Shown: piece after piece, positions 34,949 to 43,858 of the stretch
How the letters are laid out: each line of letters begins with the position of its first letter
Numbering within the stretch: position 1 is the first letter of the stretch
NCBI GenBank assembly: GCA_023511795.1
Contig: JAIMAU010000002.1
Coordinates: 186,001 to 250,000, forward strand
DNA: 64,000 nt
Source of the DNA: Armatimonadota bacterium
GTDB lineage: Bacteria > Armatimonadota > UBA5829 > DTJY01
Direction of reading: 5' to 3'
Position numbers and translations under genes: made by a program
The notes under the pieces: model-generated
Told to the model about the DNA's origin: nothing
Seen by the model: the letters and a program-made list of their open reading frames with translations, nothing else
The model's database searches: none

Positions 34949-34960
34949 GCTCCTGCTTTT

Positions 34961-35215
34961 CTACGCTACGGAAGGATATATGCTTACTTTGCGCGTCTTC
35001 TTGCCTTCGAATTTCACGTAGCCATCCACCAGGGCGAATAGGGTGTCATCCCCACCGCGACCGACGTTCAAGCCGGGATGGATCTTTGTGCCACGCTGCC
35101 GAATAAGAATGCTTCCAGCTTTTACATATTCTCCAGCAAACTCTTTGACGCCCAGCCTCTTCGACTTGCTGTCTCGTCCGTTCCGTGAGCTACCTACTCC
35201 TTTTTTATGCGCCAA
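34961..35215 (-). CDS. rpmA: 50S ribosomal protein L27
   Basis: 84 residues. Begins [16 protein letters not shown], so it lacks the N-terminal extension that Firmicutes-type L27 has and that needs the Prp protease; accordingly no prp gene lies between rplU and rpmA. Normal length. 33 nt after rplU. Confidence 0.98.
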   Translation of the reverse strand: MAHKKGVGSSRNGRDSKSKRLGVKEFAGEYVKAGSILIRQRGTKIHPGLNVGRGGDDTLFALVDGYVKFEGKKTRKVSIYPSVA

Positions 35216-35248
35216 TTCTTTTCACCTCCAAACGGGCCGTGGGCAAGT

Positions 35249-35632
35249 CTATTCGGCTGTCTCGCCTGCTTCCTCAGCCTTTGGGGCTTCGGGTGCCTCG
35301 GCCTTACGTGTTGTTCTAGTTTTGTATTCGATTTTCTCGATTGAAACTTCTGTAAATGGTTGCCTGTGACCAAATCTTCGGCGTTCGCGCTTCTTGGGTT
35401 TATACGTAAACCCAATTATTTTTTTTCCAAGTCCATGGCGTAAGACTCTCCCAATCACCTTCGCACCGGATACAATCGGTGTTCCGATGATTTGGGCCTT
35501 ATCTGTATTGACGAAAAGAATATCGTCAAATACCACTTCCTCGCCAACCGGTACATCCAGCTTCTCTACTTTGATAGTTTCGTTTTCGTGAACGGTGTAT
35601 TGCTTTCCGCCCGTTTTCAAAACTGCGTACAT
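35249..35632 (-). CDS. rplU: 50S ribosomal protein L21
   Basis: 127 residues. [14 protein letters not shown] is the typical start and [19 protein letters not shown] the rRNA-binding end. About 20 extra Ala/Glu/Pro-rich residues form an acidic tail. ATG at 35632 follows GGGGACC; the frame is open further upstream but that part is leader. First gene after the promoter at 35693-35721. Confidence 0.97.
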   Translation of the reverse strand: MYAVLKTGGKQYTVHENETIKVEKLDVPVGEEVVFDDILFVNTDKAQIIGTPIVSGAKVIGRVLRHGLGKKIIGFTYKPKKRERRRFGHRQPFTEVSIEKIEYKTRTTRKAEAPEAPKAEEAGETAE

Positions 35633-35692
35633 CTGTAGGTCCCCTCTTAGTAAAGGATGCCAACGCCGTTTAAAGTTCTGGCAAGCCTGGAT

Positions 35693-35721
35693 ATAATACC
35701 ACGCCGAGGCTGACTTGTCAA
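35693..35721 (-). promoter_or_regulatory. Promoter of the rplU-rpmA-obg operon
   Basis: Minus-strand TTGACA, 17-nt spacer, TATTAT. Predicted start near 35685 gives a leader of about 50 nt. Confidence 0.8.
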
Positions 35722-35794
35722 TATTAAGGAAACGTTTATTTTTCTTTAGAAGCAAGCGCTAAAATTTATTGATGATATATCGGTGATTGCTATT

Positions 35795-36370
35795 TTATTT
35801 TGTCTTCTTGCTGTTTGCCTTCTTCTCTAAAGTTGTGAAAAATTCATTCATGCGTTTCACACGTTCGGCGGCACGCTCATCGCCTTTTGGTACCTTGGAA
35901 TAGAATGGATTGAAGTCTTTCATTGCATTCAGATTGGGCCTTCGTCTTTCAGCGTTTTGTGGCGGCCTGCGTTGTTGTTCGCCGGGGCCACCCGGGGGTC
36001 CACCGGGGCTACGGCGCTGTTCAAACTTTGGCTTGATACGCGCCATGGCGTTTAGTTGTGCCGCTGTGAAGATTGGTTTGAGATCTTTCAAAGCCTTTTT
36101 TGCTTCATCTTGCGTTAGCTTTGGCTTGGAACGGAGTGGTTTCAAGACGGCTAGAACCTTCTTCGCCTGTTCAGGCGTCAAGGTGTATTTCTTGTCTTTG
36201 TTTATCTCTCCAATGTGCCGAACCATCTGCATTAGCTGGAACGTATATTTGTGTTTTTCCCGAAATGCCTGGAATTGGTTTGCGCCAGAGGGCTGTTGCT
36301 GGGCCCAAACCACGACTGCAGTGAACACCACGAGCAAGCAAATTCCAATAAGTACTATGAATCTCCTCAT
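35795..36370 (-). CDS. Secreted Pro/Arg-rich small protein behind the efflux operon
   Basis: 191 residues. Signal peptide 1-23 (ends VVWAQQQ). The mature part has two helical LTxxQ/LTxDE segments (YTLTPEQAKKVLAVL, KLTQDEAKKALKDL), then a low-complexity Gly-Pro-Arg stretch (about 118-150) and a basic C-terminus. LTxxQ helices recall Spy/CpxP periplasmic chaperones. Last gene of the marR-efflux operon, 70 nt after the permease, so it may protect or sense envelope stress linked to export. Confidence 0.65.
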   Translation of the reverse strand: MRRFIVLIGICLLVVFTAVVVWAQQQPSGANQFQAFREKHKYTFQLMQMVRHIGEINKDKKYTLTPEQAKKVLAVLKPLRSKPKLTQDEAKKALKDLKPIFTAAQLNAMARIKPKFEQRRSPGGPPGGPGEQQRRPPQNAERRRPNLNAMKDFNPFYSKVPKGDERAAERVKRMNEFFTTLEKKANSKKTK

Positions 36371-36440
36371 TTTTCCTCTCCTTTCTTAGGTTGAATGACT
36401 GATTTGCGTTGGTGTTTGAGTTGTCTAACAACGTAATTAG

Positions 36441-37655
36441 CTATTCATATCTCAATGCATCTATCGGCTTAAGCGAAGATGCTTTTTGTGCAGGGTAGAT
36501 GCCAAAAAATATCCCTACTGCGGCTGAGAATCCAAATGCTAGTATAATTGAAGGCATAGAAATCAGTGTATCCCAGCCTGCCATTTTCCCAAGTAACTTT
36601 GCCCCTCCTATTCCAGCTAGAATACCTATGAACCCTCCGAAAACTGACAAAACCATGGATTCTATGAGGAATTGGAGGAGAATATCACGTCCCTTTGCCC
36701 CCACGGCTTTGCGGATTCCAATTTCGCGGGTACGTTCTGTAACTGAAACAAGCATTATGTTCATTATGCCGATGCCGCCCACCAGCAGGGATACTGCAGC
36801 TATACCTGCAAGAAGCATGGTAAACGTGCGGCTTGTTTGTTCGGCGGTTTCCAAAAATTCGGCTTGGTTGCGAATCATAAAGTCCGATTCGCTGGCAGGC
36901 CCAATCTTATGTCTTTTCCTGAGTAGTTCTTCTATTTGGGTAGATGCCTCTGTCATCCTGTCTAAACTTTTCGCCTGGACACTGATTGACCTAATAAAAT
37001 CAACTCCGAAAACGCGCTTCATCGCAGTCGTCAAAGGAATGAATATGACATCATCTTGGTCCATCCAGCCTCCAGTGCCTTTTGCTGCGGTGATGCCGAT
37101 TATCTTGAAGTTTATACCGTTTATTCGCACTATCTTATTCAAAGCCGAGTTTTGCCCGAACAAGTTGTAAGCGGCTGTGGGGCCAATGACGCCGACCCTT
37201 CGCATTGAGCGTAAATCTTTTTCGGTGAAAAACCGCCCTTTTTCTAATCTATAGTTACGGATAGATGGGTAATCTGGGGTTGTGCCGATAATGGAGGTCA
37301 TGGTGTTCATGTTTTTGTATTTTACCTGGGCTTGCATTCGAAGTTCGGGTGCTATCTTGTCGACGGCTGGGCAGCTTTTTTCAATTGCAAGAGCGTCGTC
37401 ATAGGTAAGCGTTTGCACGGAGCCCATGCCGCCTCTAACCATCCCGAACCTAGCTTGTCCGGATATCACCGTTAGGACGTTGGTACCCATGGATTGAATC
37501 ATGCTCATGGTTCTCTGGCGCGCACCTTGGCCGATTGCAATCATTGCGATGACAGCGGCTACGCCGATAATCACCCCGAGCATTGTCAGCCCCGAGCGCA
37601 CCTTATTTGCTGACAGTCCATCGAGCGCAACCTTTATGCTTTCTGAAAGGTTCAT
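36441..37655 (-). CDS. MacB-type ABC transporter permease
   Basis: 404 residues. N-terminal helix (about 17-45) preceded by [24 protein letters not shown], a large periplasmic MacB_PCD domain (45-270) and three C-terminal helices (about 280-390, FtsX fold), ending [18 protein letters not shown], typical for the family. Works with the ATPase next door and TolC/MFP as a tripartite pump that drives substrates from the periplasm out. Start overlaps the end of the ATPase gene by 4 nt. Confidence 0.95.
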   Translation of the reverse strand: MNLSESIKVALDGLSANKVRSGLTMLGVIIGVAAVIAMIAIGQGARQRTMSMIQSMGTNVLTVISGQARFGMVRGGMGSVQTLTYDDALAIEKSCPAVDKIAPELRMQAQVKYKNMNTMTSIIGTTPDYPSIRNYRLEKGRFFTEKDLRSMRRVGVIGPTAAYNLFGQNSALNKIVRINGINFKIIGITAAKGTGGWMDQDDVIFIPLTTAMKRVFGVDFIRSISVQAKSLDRMTEASTQIEELLRKRHKIGPASESDFMIRNQAEFLETAEQTSRTFTMLLAGIAAVSLLVGGIGIMNIMLVSVTERTREIGIRKAVGAKGRDILLQFLIESMVLSVFGGFIGILAGIGGAKLLGKMAGWDTLISMPSIILAFGFSAAVGIFFGIYPAQKASSLKPIDALRYE

Positions 37656-38377
37656 TCCTCTACCTCCGGAGGCATTGAGGCAAGTATCTCGCGAGCGTCA
37701 CGCTGCTTGTCAACTTTTTCATCGCTCACTATCCTGCCATCTCTGAACCTAATTATTCTTTTTGTATGCATCGCGACATCTAGCTCGTGCGTGACAATTA
37801 AAACGGTTTTGCCCTCTCGGTTGAGTTCTTGCAAAATCGCTAATATCTCTTCTCCTGTGCGAGTGTCGAGGTTCCCTGTGGGTTCATCGCCGAGAATAAT
37901 CGCTGGGTTGTTGACCAATGCACGTGCGATTGCTACTCTTTGCTGCTGACCACCAGAAAGTTCGTTTGGTTTATGGTTGGCGCGGTCTCTTAAGCCAACG
38001 CGTTCGAGCGCCCGAAGTGCGCGTTCACGTCTGTCGCGGGTGCCGTTATAAAGCAGGGGTAGCTCAACTTGGTTAACCGCAGGCATTCTGGGAAGCAAGT
38101 TGAACGATTGAAAGACGAAGCCAATCCGCGTATTTCGAATATTGGCAAGTTCGTCACTTGTCAGGCGGCTGACGTCGGCTCTGTCCAAATAATACGAACC
38201 GCTATCCGGAGTGTCCAGGCAGCCTATTATATTCATGAATGTGGATTTGCCTGAGCCCGAGGGCCCCATTATTGCCACGAACTCGCCGGTCTCGACCCTG
38301 AGTGAGATTCCACGGAGGGCATGAACGCAAGTGTTGCCCAACCGATAGTCTTTGCTGAGATTGCTTACTTCTATCAT
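37652..38377 (-). CDS. MacB/LolD-type ABC transporter ATPase
   Basis: 241 residues. Walker [10 protein letters not shown] (about 38-46), Q-loop [11 protein letters not shown], signature [15 protein letters not shown], Walker [13 protein letters not shown] and His of the H-loop VTHELD. Separate polypeptide, not fused to the permease as in E. coli MacB. 4-nt overlap with the permease gene; 14 nt after the membrane-fusion gene. Confidence 0.96.
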   Translation of the reverse strand: MIEVSNLSKDYRLGNTCVHALRGISLRVETGEFVAIMGPSGSGKSTFMNIIGCLDTPDSGSYYLDRADVSRLTSDELANIRNTRIGFVFQSFNLLPRMPAVNQVELPLLYNGTRDRRERALRALERVGLRDRANHKPNELSGGQQQRVAIARALVNNPAIILGDEPTGNLDTRTGEEILAILQELNREGKTVLIVTHELDVAMHTKRIIRFRDGRIVSDEKVDKQRDAREILASMPPEVEE

Positions 38378-38391
38378 ATCGGTAGCCTTGT

Positions 38392-40080
38392 TTAGCGCAG
38401 TCGTCCTCCGCCAAAACCCATTGGTCCTCCAAACCTGCCTCTGCTTCCTCCTCCTGTCTGCTGAGCAGTTGCCTGTCGTTCGATTATGGAGGTCACGACT
38501 TCTTCACCTTCCTTTAGCCCGGAGACAATTTCGGTTAATTCATCGCCGGCTATGCCTATTTCAACCTTGCGCTCGGTCTGTTTTCCATTTTTAATGACGG
38601 TGACAGTGTACTTACCGTCTTGGTCTTTCACAGCTTCTGTTGGAACAACTAGTACGTTCTCTTTTCGCTCGACTATGAACTCACAAGTAGCATTCATACC
38701 GGGCTTTAGGCGTGCGTCGGGATTTTCTATCTCAACGGTCACAGGTATGGTGGTTACATTTTGCTCAACTACAGTCTGAGGGTCTATCTTTGTTACCTTC
38801 CCCTCAAACAGTTCATCAGGGTAGGCATCAAGCGTTATGTCTACTGTTTGTCCTACCTCTACTTGGGCGATATCGGTTTCATCAACCGAGGCTAGCACAA
38901 ACATTCGGCTGCAGTCACCAAGCTGAACTATGCTCGTGCCCTGACCTGTTCCTGCGAACGAAGAACGTCCTGAGGTTATAATCGTGCCCACCTCAACGTA
39001 TTTTTTCAAGATGATGCCATCCCTTGGTGCTCTGATTACCGTATAGTCGAGTTGGGTCTGGGCGTTCTTAACCTGTGCCTTGCTTCGAATGACTTGGGCT
39101 TCGGCGGCGTGGATATCACCTGCCCTTATGGGAACTTGGCGTTGGTTTGCCTTTGCCGCGGCAAGAGCTGCTTCTGCTTGTTTAAGTGCAGAGCGTGCTG
39201 CTATAACTTCCTTTCGTCTAATTTCATCTTGAATTGCACTTGCCTTTGCATTCTCCAGAGCCGCATGGGCTTGCTCCACTCGCGCCTCAGCAGCTTTCAA
39301 TTCGGCATCATATTCTTCCTTGAGGGTATTCATTCGCTCGCTTGCTGAATCAAACTGTGCTTTTGCGGTTTCATATTCAAGCCTTGCAGATTCGAGCTGA
39401 TTTTGAGAAATGAACCCCTTTGAATAAAGTGTTTCCTGGCGGTCCAGATTGCGCTTGGCTTTGTCTAGCGACGCTTTGGCTTGGTCGTAAGATGCTTTGG
39501 CTTGGGCAGTGCCTTGGGGAATACCAGCCGCTTTCAATTGCCGCAGCGACTCCACTGCGGACTTGTAGTTTGCCTCGGCTTGCTGGATGGCAGATTTGGT
39601 AATGGCAGGCTGAGCTTTTGCCTGTGCTTCCGCCTGGGCTAGCCGCGCCTTCGCTGCTAGGTATGCCTCCTCCGCCTGCTTGATCTGCGATGAGTTTTGT
39701 TCTATTTGTAGGAGCAAGGATTCTCTTGACTGTGAAAGGCGGGCTTTTGCGGCAGCGAGGTCGGCTTCGGCCTGGTCTAGGGCAGTAAGGCTGTCGGTTG
39801 GGTCAATCTTAGCTATCAGTTGACCTTTGCGCACGAAGCTGCCGACATCAACAGCTAGGACGTCCACGCGACCGGCTGCATTTGATTTTACATCAACTGT
39901 CGTTAGCGGTTGCAAAATGCCACTGGCGGAAACCGAGCTAACGACCGTGCCCCTTTCCACCCGCGCAGTTTCGATTATTGGTTTGTTCGCCTGGGCGGCT
40001 CGGATCTTTCCAACTACAACCCAGGTGACAATCGACAACATTGCTAATCCTGCAATGGTTATTTTTGAATGACGCTTCAC
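38392..40080 (-). CDS. Membrane-fusion (HlyD/MacA-family) adaptor of an efflux pump
   Basis: 562 residues. One N-terminal transmembrane helix (about 8-25), a first lipoyl half ([30 protein letters not shown]), a very long alpha-helical hairpin rich in Ala/Lys/Glu (about 100-330), the second lipoyl half ([21 protein letters not shown]) and beta-barrel and membrane-proximal domains ([20 protein letters not shown]). The hairpin is longer than in MacA. Ends in a Gly/Arg-rich tail. GTG at 40080 is 1 nt past the tolC stop with AAGGAG upstream, so I prefer it to starts inside tolC. Confidence 0.93.
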   Translation of the reverse strand: MKRHSKITIAGLAMLSIVTWVVVGKIRAAQANKPIIETARVERGTVVSSVSASGILQPLTTVDVKSNAAGRVDVLAVDVGSFVRKGQLIAKIDPTDSLTALDQAEADLAAAKARLSQSRESLLLQIEQNSSQIKQAEEAYLAAKARLAQAEAQAKAQPAITKSAIQQAEANYKSAVESLRQLKAAGIPQGTAQAKASYDQAKASLDKAKRNLDRQETLYSKGFISQNQLESARLEYETAKAQFDSASERMNTLKEEYDAELKAAEARVEQAHAALENAKASAIQDEIRRKEVIAARSALKQAEAALAAAKANQRQVPIRAGDIHAAEAQVIRSKAQVKNAQTQLDYTVIRAPRDGIILKKYVEVGTIITSGRSSFAGTGQGTSIVQLGDCSRMFVLASVDETDIAQVEVGQTVDITLDAYPDELFEGKVTKIDPQTVVEQNVTTIPVTVEIENPDARLKPGMNATCEFIVERKENVLVVPTEAVKDQDGKYTVTVIKNGKQTERKVEIGIAGDELTEIVSGLKEGEEVVTSIIERQATAQQTGGGSRGRFGGPMGFGGGRLR

Positions 40081-40081
40081 T

Positions 40082-41392
40082 CTAATAACTCCTTTTCCCC
40101 ATAGCTTTTTCGAGTTGCGCATGCGCAATGTAGCAGTCATAAAGAGCCTGAGCATTGCTGGCTAAGGCATCCGCATAGGAAATCTGAGCGCTAACTATTT
40201 CAAGCGGAATGGCAAGGCCTTGGTTGTATTTTTCACGTGCTACCTCAAGATTTGTACGTGCGAGCTCGACGTTGGCTTTGCTTGCTGCCAGCCGCTCGAG
40301 AGCATTGGTTAGGTTGAGGTGTGCTTCCTCAACCTCGGTCGCAATGTCTTTATTTAACTGTTCATAGGTTAGCCTTAAAGATTCGACTCTTGCCTTGTAG
40401 GTTTCAACAGCGGCCCTTGCTGCGCCGCCGTCGAATACGTTCAAACTTAATCGGGCGCCGATAGACCATTGACTGTCATATCCTCCGCCAGCCAGTCCGC
40501 GGTCATAGTTTAAGTTTGCGCTTGGAACAGGCAACAACTGCTGCTTTGCAAGCGAGAGCGCCGCCTTAGCTGAGTCTATCTGTGCGTTCGAGCGTGCTAT
40601 CTCTGGGTGGTCTTTGAGCGCACGTGCCAGACATTCTTCCAGCGGTGGGATGTCGAAATCGGGCGCCTCAACTTCTGCCAACTGGAGCTCTGGGCCTTTT
40701 CCTAAACCCATAACATTTCTGAGGGTGTTAGCCGCAATTCGTGCGTTATTATCCGCTTGGAGCTTGCTCAGCTTTGCATTTGCGACCTGCACCTCCACCG
40801 GATACAAATCCACGCGTGCGGCATCTCCGGCTTCAATCCTAGCTTGAATCATCTCTCGCTGCTGTTCTGCTTCCTTGACCGCTTGATTGGCAATGTCTGC
40901 AAGACGTTTTGTTAGCAGGGCGGTGAAGTATGCTTGTGTAACTGCAAGCACCCGTTCTTGTTTGACCATTTCCATCTCGGCCTCGGCAACTTGTTCTTGA
41001 GCGATTGCTTGCCGGACTGCGGTTCTGGTACGTCCGCCGTCGAAGAATGTTTGGGTGATGCTGAGCGTTGTTTGGTTGTTTGTAAATGTACCTATGCGCC
41101 TTAATCCTGTGCCTACTTGACCGCCCTCATATCCCGATTTTGAGTAATCGGTGCCTAAAGTAATGTCGGGTAGATATCCTGCTTTAGCCTGCTTTAACCC
41201 CGCTTTGCTTGCTTCTACGTCCTTTTCGGCCGTCAAGACGCTGCTGTGGTTCTGCAAGGCTATGTTTATACATTCTTTAAGTGTTAAAGGTCGATCTAGC
41301 GGTATGTTCTCGGAGTGATTCACGGCAGTCAAGGTCGCTTGGCTGGCAGTAATTAGTAGAATAATTGGACAAACAATTCTAAGGAATCTCAT
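40082..41392 (-). CDS. TolC-family outer-membrane channel
   Basis: 436 residues. Signal peptide (about 1-22, ICPIILLITASQATLTA-like), then two OEP repeats: LTLKECINIALQNHSSVLTAEKDVEASKAGLKQAK (first) and a second near residue 240 (PPLEECLARALKDHPEIARSNAQIDSAKAALSLAK). Strands GTDYSKSGY and IGARLSLNVFDGG form the barrel. It gives the pump its outer-membrane exit. In-frame codons at 41419 and 41428 also exist; 41392 gives the cleanest signal peptide. Confidence 0.93.
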   Translation of the reverse strand: MRFLRIVCPIILLITASQATLTAVNHSENIPLDRPLTLKECINIALQNHSSVLTAEKDVEASKAGLKQAKAGYLPDITLGTDYSKSGYEGGQVGTGLRRIGTFTNNQTTLSITQTFFDGGRTRTAVRQAIAQEQVAEAEMEMVKQERVLAVTQAYFTALLTKRLADIANQAVKEAEQQREMIQARIEAGDAARVDLYPVEVQVANAKLSKLQADNNARIAANTLRNVMGLGKGPELQLAEVEAPDFDIPPLEECLARALKDHPEIARSNAQIDSAKAALSLAKQQLLPVPSANLNYDRGLAGGGYDSQWSIGARLSLNVFDGGAARAAVETYKARVESLRLTYEQLNKDIATEVEEAHLNLTNALERLAASKANVELARTNLEVAREKYNQGLAIPLEIVSAQISYADALASNAQALYDCYIAHAQLEKAMGKRSY

Positions 41393-41457
41393 ATGCAAAG
41401 TTGCCTTTCCAATGTGCATTCTTCCCAAGTTATAGAAGGTGGAGATGTCGCCTGATA

Positions 41458-41925
41458 TTAGACGCTTTTTTTCTTTCCTTCGTCTACAATGAGTCGCAGC
41501 ATCTCCATAGCTTGGATGATGGTGGTCTGCTCCTCAGGCAAGAGTTTACTCAGCAGTTCGGCTATTCGCTTTTGTGCTCCGCGTGCGGCGGAGTCGAACG
41601 CGGCCTTACCATTATGTGTAAGCCTCAACGCGATGCGCCGGCGATCACTGGATGAGTTTTCTCGCGCTACATATTTTCGCGCGACAAGTCCATCTACCAT
41701 CCTAGACATGGTTGGCAATGTAAGGCCAGTGTGCTCAGCTAAATCGGATAGTGAGGCGTCTTCATGATGCCGCAGATAGGCAAGTACGCGGAATTGGGGC
41801 ACTGACAATTCCGCAGGCTTGCGCTTGCGAATTTCAGAGCGTATCAGGCGCATAACTTGGGGAATTATGTCTAGCACTAGGCCTGCACACTGATAATGGT
41901 TAGTTTGCTTTTCTAATAATTGCAT
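41458..41925 (-). CDS. MarR-family regulator of the efflux operon
   Basis: 155 residues. Winged helix with LSVPQFRVLAYLRHHEDASLSDLAEHTGLTLPTMSRMVDGLVARKYVARENSSSDRRRIALRLT (in part), the MarR signature. First gene of the marR-tolC-MFP-ATPase-permease operon and probably its repressor, released by the exported compound. Its ATG lies only 6 nt beyond the -10 box, so the mRNA should be leaderless. Confidence 0.93.
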   Translation of the reverse strand: MQLLEKQTNHYQCAGLVLDIIPQVMRLIRSEIRKRKPAELSVPQFRVLAYLRHHEDASLSDLAEHTGLTLPTMSRMVDGLVARKYVARENSSSDRRRIALRLTHNGKAAFDSAARGAQKRIAELLSKLLPEEQTTIIQAMEMLRLIVDEGKKKSV

Positions 41926-41931
41926 ATTCTA

Positions 41932-41960
41932 AGTATATTTTGTGCGATAGTGTTTGTCAA
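41932..41960 (-). promoter_or_regulatory. Promoter of the marR efflux operon (leaderless)
   Basis: Minus-strand TTGACA, 17-nt spacer, TATACT. Transcription should start at or next to the ATG of marR. Confidence 0.8.
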
Positions 41961-41975
41961 CGTGAAGGTGGCAAA
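41953..41975. promoter_or_regulatory. Putative MarR operator
   Basis: Imperfect inverted repeat, arms TTTGTCAAC and GGTGGCAAA (7 of 9 positions match) around a 5-bp centre, covering the -35 box. Size and place fit an autoregulatory MarR site. Confidence 0.45.
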
Positions 41976-42055
41976 ATTTTGGGAAAATAATCATTTGTGG
42001 AGTGGGATTGCAAGGCATAGCGCAGTTTGAGTAGGTGTAGTTTTGGGATTATTAT

Positions 42056-42087
42056 AAAAAGCCCAGGGATTTTGCCCTGGGCTTTTT
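42056..42087. terminator. Strong bidirectional terminator after rng
   Basis: 13-bp stem AAAAAGCCCAGGG / CCCTGGGCTTTTT with a 6-nt loop, 34 nt after the rng stop. Separates the radical-SAM/rng unit from the marR operon. Confidence 0.9.
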
Positions 42088-42121
42088 GAATGCCAGTTGC
42101 TAAGCAACATTGGACTTCACT

Positions 42122-43852
42122 CTAGGATTGGGATTTCTCCAAGTCGCTGCTATGCGCGGTCTTGACCGTGCCTACGACTTCTCCTTCTCCGTATGACCTG
42201 CCAATGGATGTAAGGCGTGCTTTTACTCTCTGGCCAATGTATTTTCCGCCATTTACTAGGTCGAGCATGTATCCGTCTGCCCACGCTGCTGATCTTGGGA
42301 GGCTGATAAATGGATTTCTTACTACCTCACACTCTAAAATTTCCGAGCGCTTGAAGTGGAGCACTTGGCTTTCTATCTCGTGGACGTCGCTGGCGACAAT
42401 CTCGTATTTCTCGATGTGAAGGTTTTCATTTGCTCGGACGTAAACCGGACGGCCAATACGCTGTTCAATGGATTGGATTGTTTCGCCGCGCGCTCCTATG
42501 AGATAAGCTGCCACCTCAGGGTGAACCGTTACTAAGAAGGCCTCCTCATCTTCGTGGACAGCACGATCTCTGAGCTCGCGTTCAACTTGAATGCTTACGG
42601 ATTCAGGCGATAGAATTTCTCCTCGGCCCTGGCAGTAAGGACATGGTTCGTTTACAAGTTCAGAGATTGTTTCTCCTGTGCGCTTTCGTGTCATTTCCAC
42701 AAGTCCCAGCGGGCTTATGTGAGAAATCTTCGTGCGTGTTCTGTCTTTTTTTAGCGCTTTTTCTAAACTTTGAACCACGTGGTTCCGGTCGCGCACGCTC
42801 GCCATGTCGATAAAGTCAATGATGATGATGCCGCCGATATCGCGCAGTCTTATCTGCCTTGCAATCTCTGCGGCGGCTTCGAGATTCGTCTTCAGAATCG
42901 TATCTGACAAGCTAGTGCTACCGATAAACTTTCCAGTGTTGACGTCGATTGTTGTAAGCGCTTCAGTTTCGTCAATTGTTATGTGCCCGCCAGATTTTAG
43001 CCAAACTTTGCGCTTTAAAAGGCGTTCGATTTCGTTCTCGATGCTGAAGTGCTCGAATATTGGTTCCGGTTCGTCATAAAGTTGGAGCCTTGACTTTAAT
43101 CTGGGCGAGATTAGCTGAATCCATTCGAGGCATTTTTCATATTCCACAGGGGAGTCTATGAACATCCTTTGGACATCGGAGCTGAAGACGTCTCTAATTG
43201 TTTTGTAAATCAAGCTCAAATCCTGGTGAATCAAGCCGGGGGCGGGCGTAACTTTTGCTTTTTCTTGGATTTGTCCCCACATTCGAAGGAGGAATTCCAA
43301 ATCGTTTTGCAGTTCCCTCTCACCTCTGCCCTCAGCTTCGGTCCGCACGATTATGCCAAAGCCCATAGGCCTGATTTTTTCGGCAATTTTCTTCAATCTT
43401 TCTCGTTCGGCGGTATCGTCTATCTTTCGAGAAATGCCGATATTGTCTGCCTCGGGCATCAAAACTAGATAGCGACCGGGCAGGGATATGCGCGTTGAGA
43501 CTCTTGCTCCTTTCGTGCCGCAAGGGCCTTTGACCACCTGGACTAGGACCTCCTGGCCAACTTTGAGAAGATCTTTTATGCTTACCCATTTCTCGGCCTC
43601 TTTCTTTGCCATTGGGAATTCTTCTCCGGCTTCAGGAAGGACGTCGCCCGCATAGAGAAATGCGTTGCGCTCAAGGCCTATATCAACGAACGCTGCGTCC
43701 ATGCCAGGGAGGACATTTGCTACCTTAGCTTTGTATATGCTTCCAGAAACTTGTTCTTCGCGTTCGATGTGGAGCTCGACGAGTTTGCCACCATCAATGA
43801 GTGCTACTCGCGTTTCGCGTGAGTCCACGTTAACAATAATCTCCTTAGCCAC
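42122..43852 (-). CDS. rng: Ribonuclease G/E family endoribonuclease
   Basis: 576 residues. S1 domain at about 36-125, RNase H-like and DNase I-like parts follow. Asp303 (TIDVNTG) and Asp346 (IIIIDFIDM) are the catalytic metal ligands and CPYC (404-407) is the Zn-link that joins dimers; these positions coincide with the well-known E. coli RNase E numbering. No long RNase E scaffold tail; a short TRAM-like end (GQRVKARLTSIGRSYGEGEVVG). GTG start behind AAGGAGGTG, 6 nt past the radical SAM gene. Confidence 0.95.
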   Translation of the reverse strand: MAKEIIVNVDSRETRVALIDGGKLVELHIEREEQVSGSIYKAKVANVLPGMDAAFVDIGLERNAFLYAGDVLPEAGEEFPMAKKEAEKWVSIKDLLKVGQEVLVQVVKGPCGTKGARVSTRISLPGRYLVLMPEADNIGISRKIDDTAERERLKKIAEKIRPMGFGIIVRTEAEGRGERELQNDLEFLLRMWGQIQEKAKVTPAPGLIHQDLSLIYKTIRDVFSSDVQRMFIDSPVEYEKCLEWIQLISPRLKSRLQLYDEPEPIFEHFSIENEIERLLKRKVWLKSGGHITIDETEALTTIDVNTGKFIGSTSLSDTILKTNLEAAAEIARQIRLRDIGGIIIIDFIDMASVRDRNHVVQSLEKALKKDRTRTKISHISPLGLVEMTRKRTGETISELVNEPCPYCQGRGEILSPESVSIQVERELRDRAVHEDEEAFLVTVHPEVAAYLIGARGETIQSIEQRIGRPVYVRANENLHIEKYEIVASDVHEIESQVLHFKRSEILECEVVRNPFISLPRSAAWADGYMLDLVNGGKYIGQRVKARLTSIGRSYGEGEVVGTVKTAHSSDLEKSQS

Positions 43853-43858
43853 TGTTTC

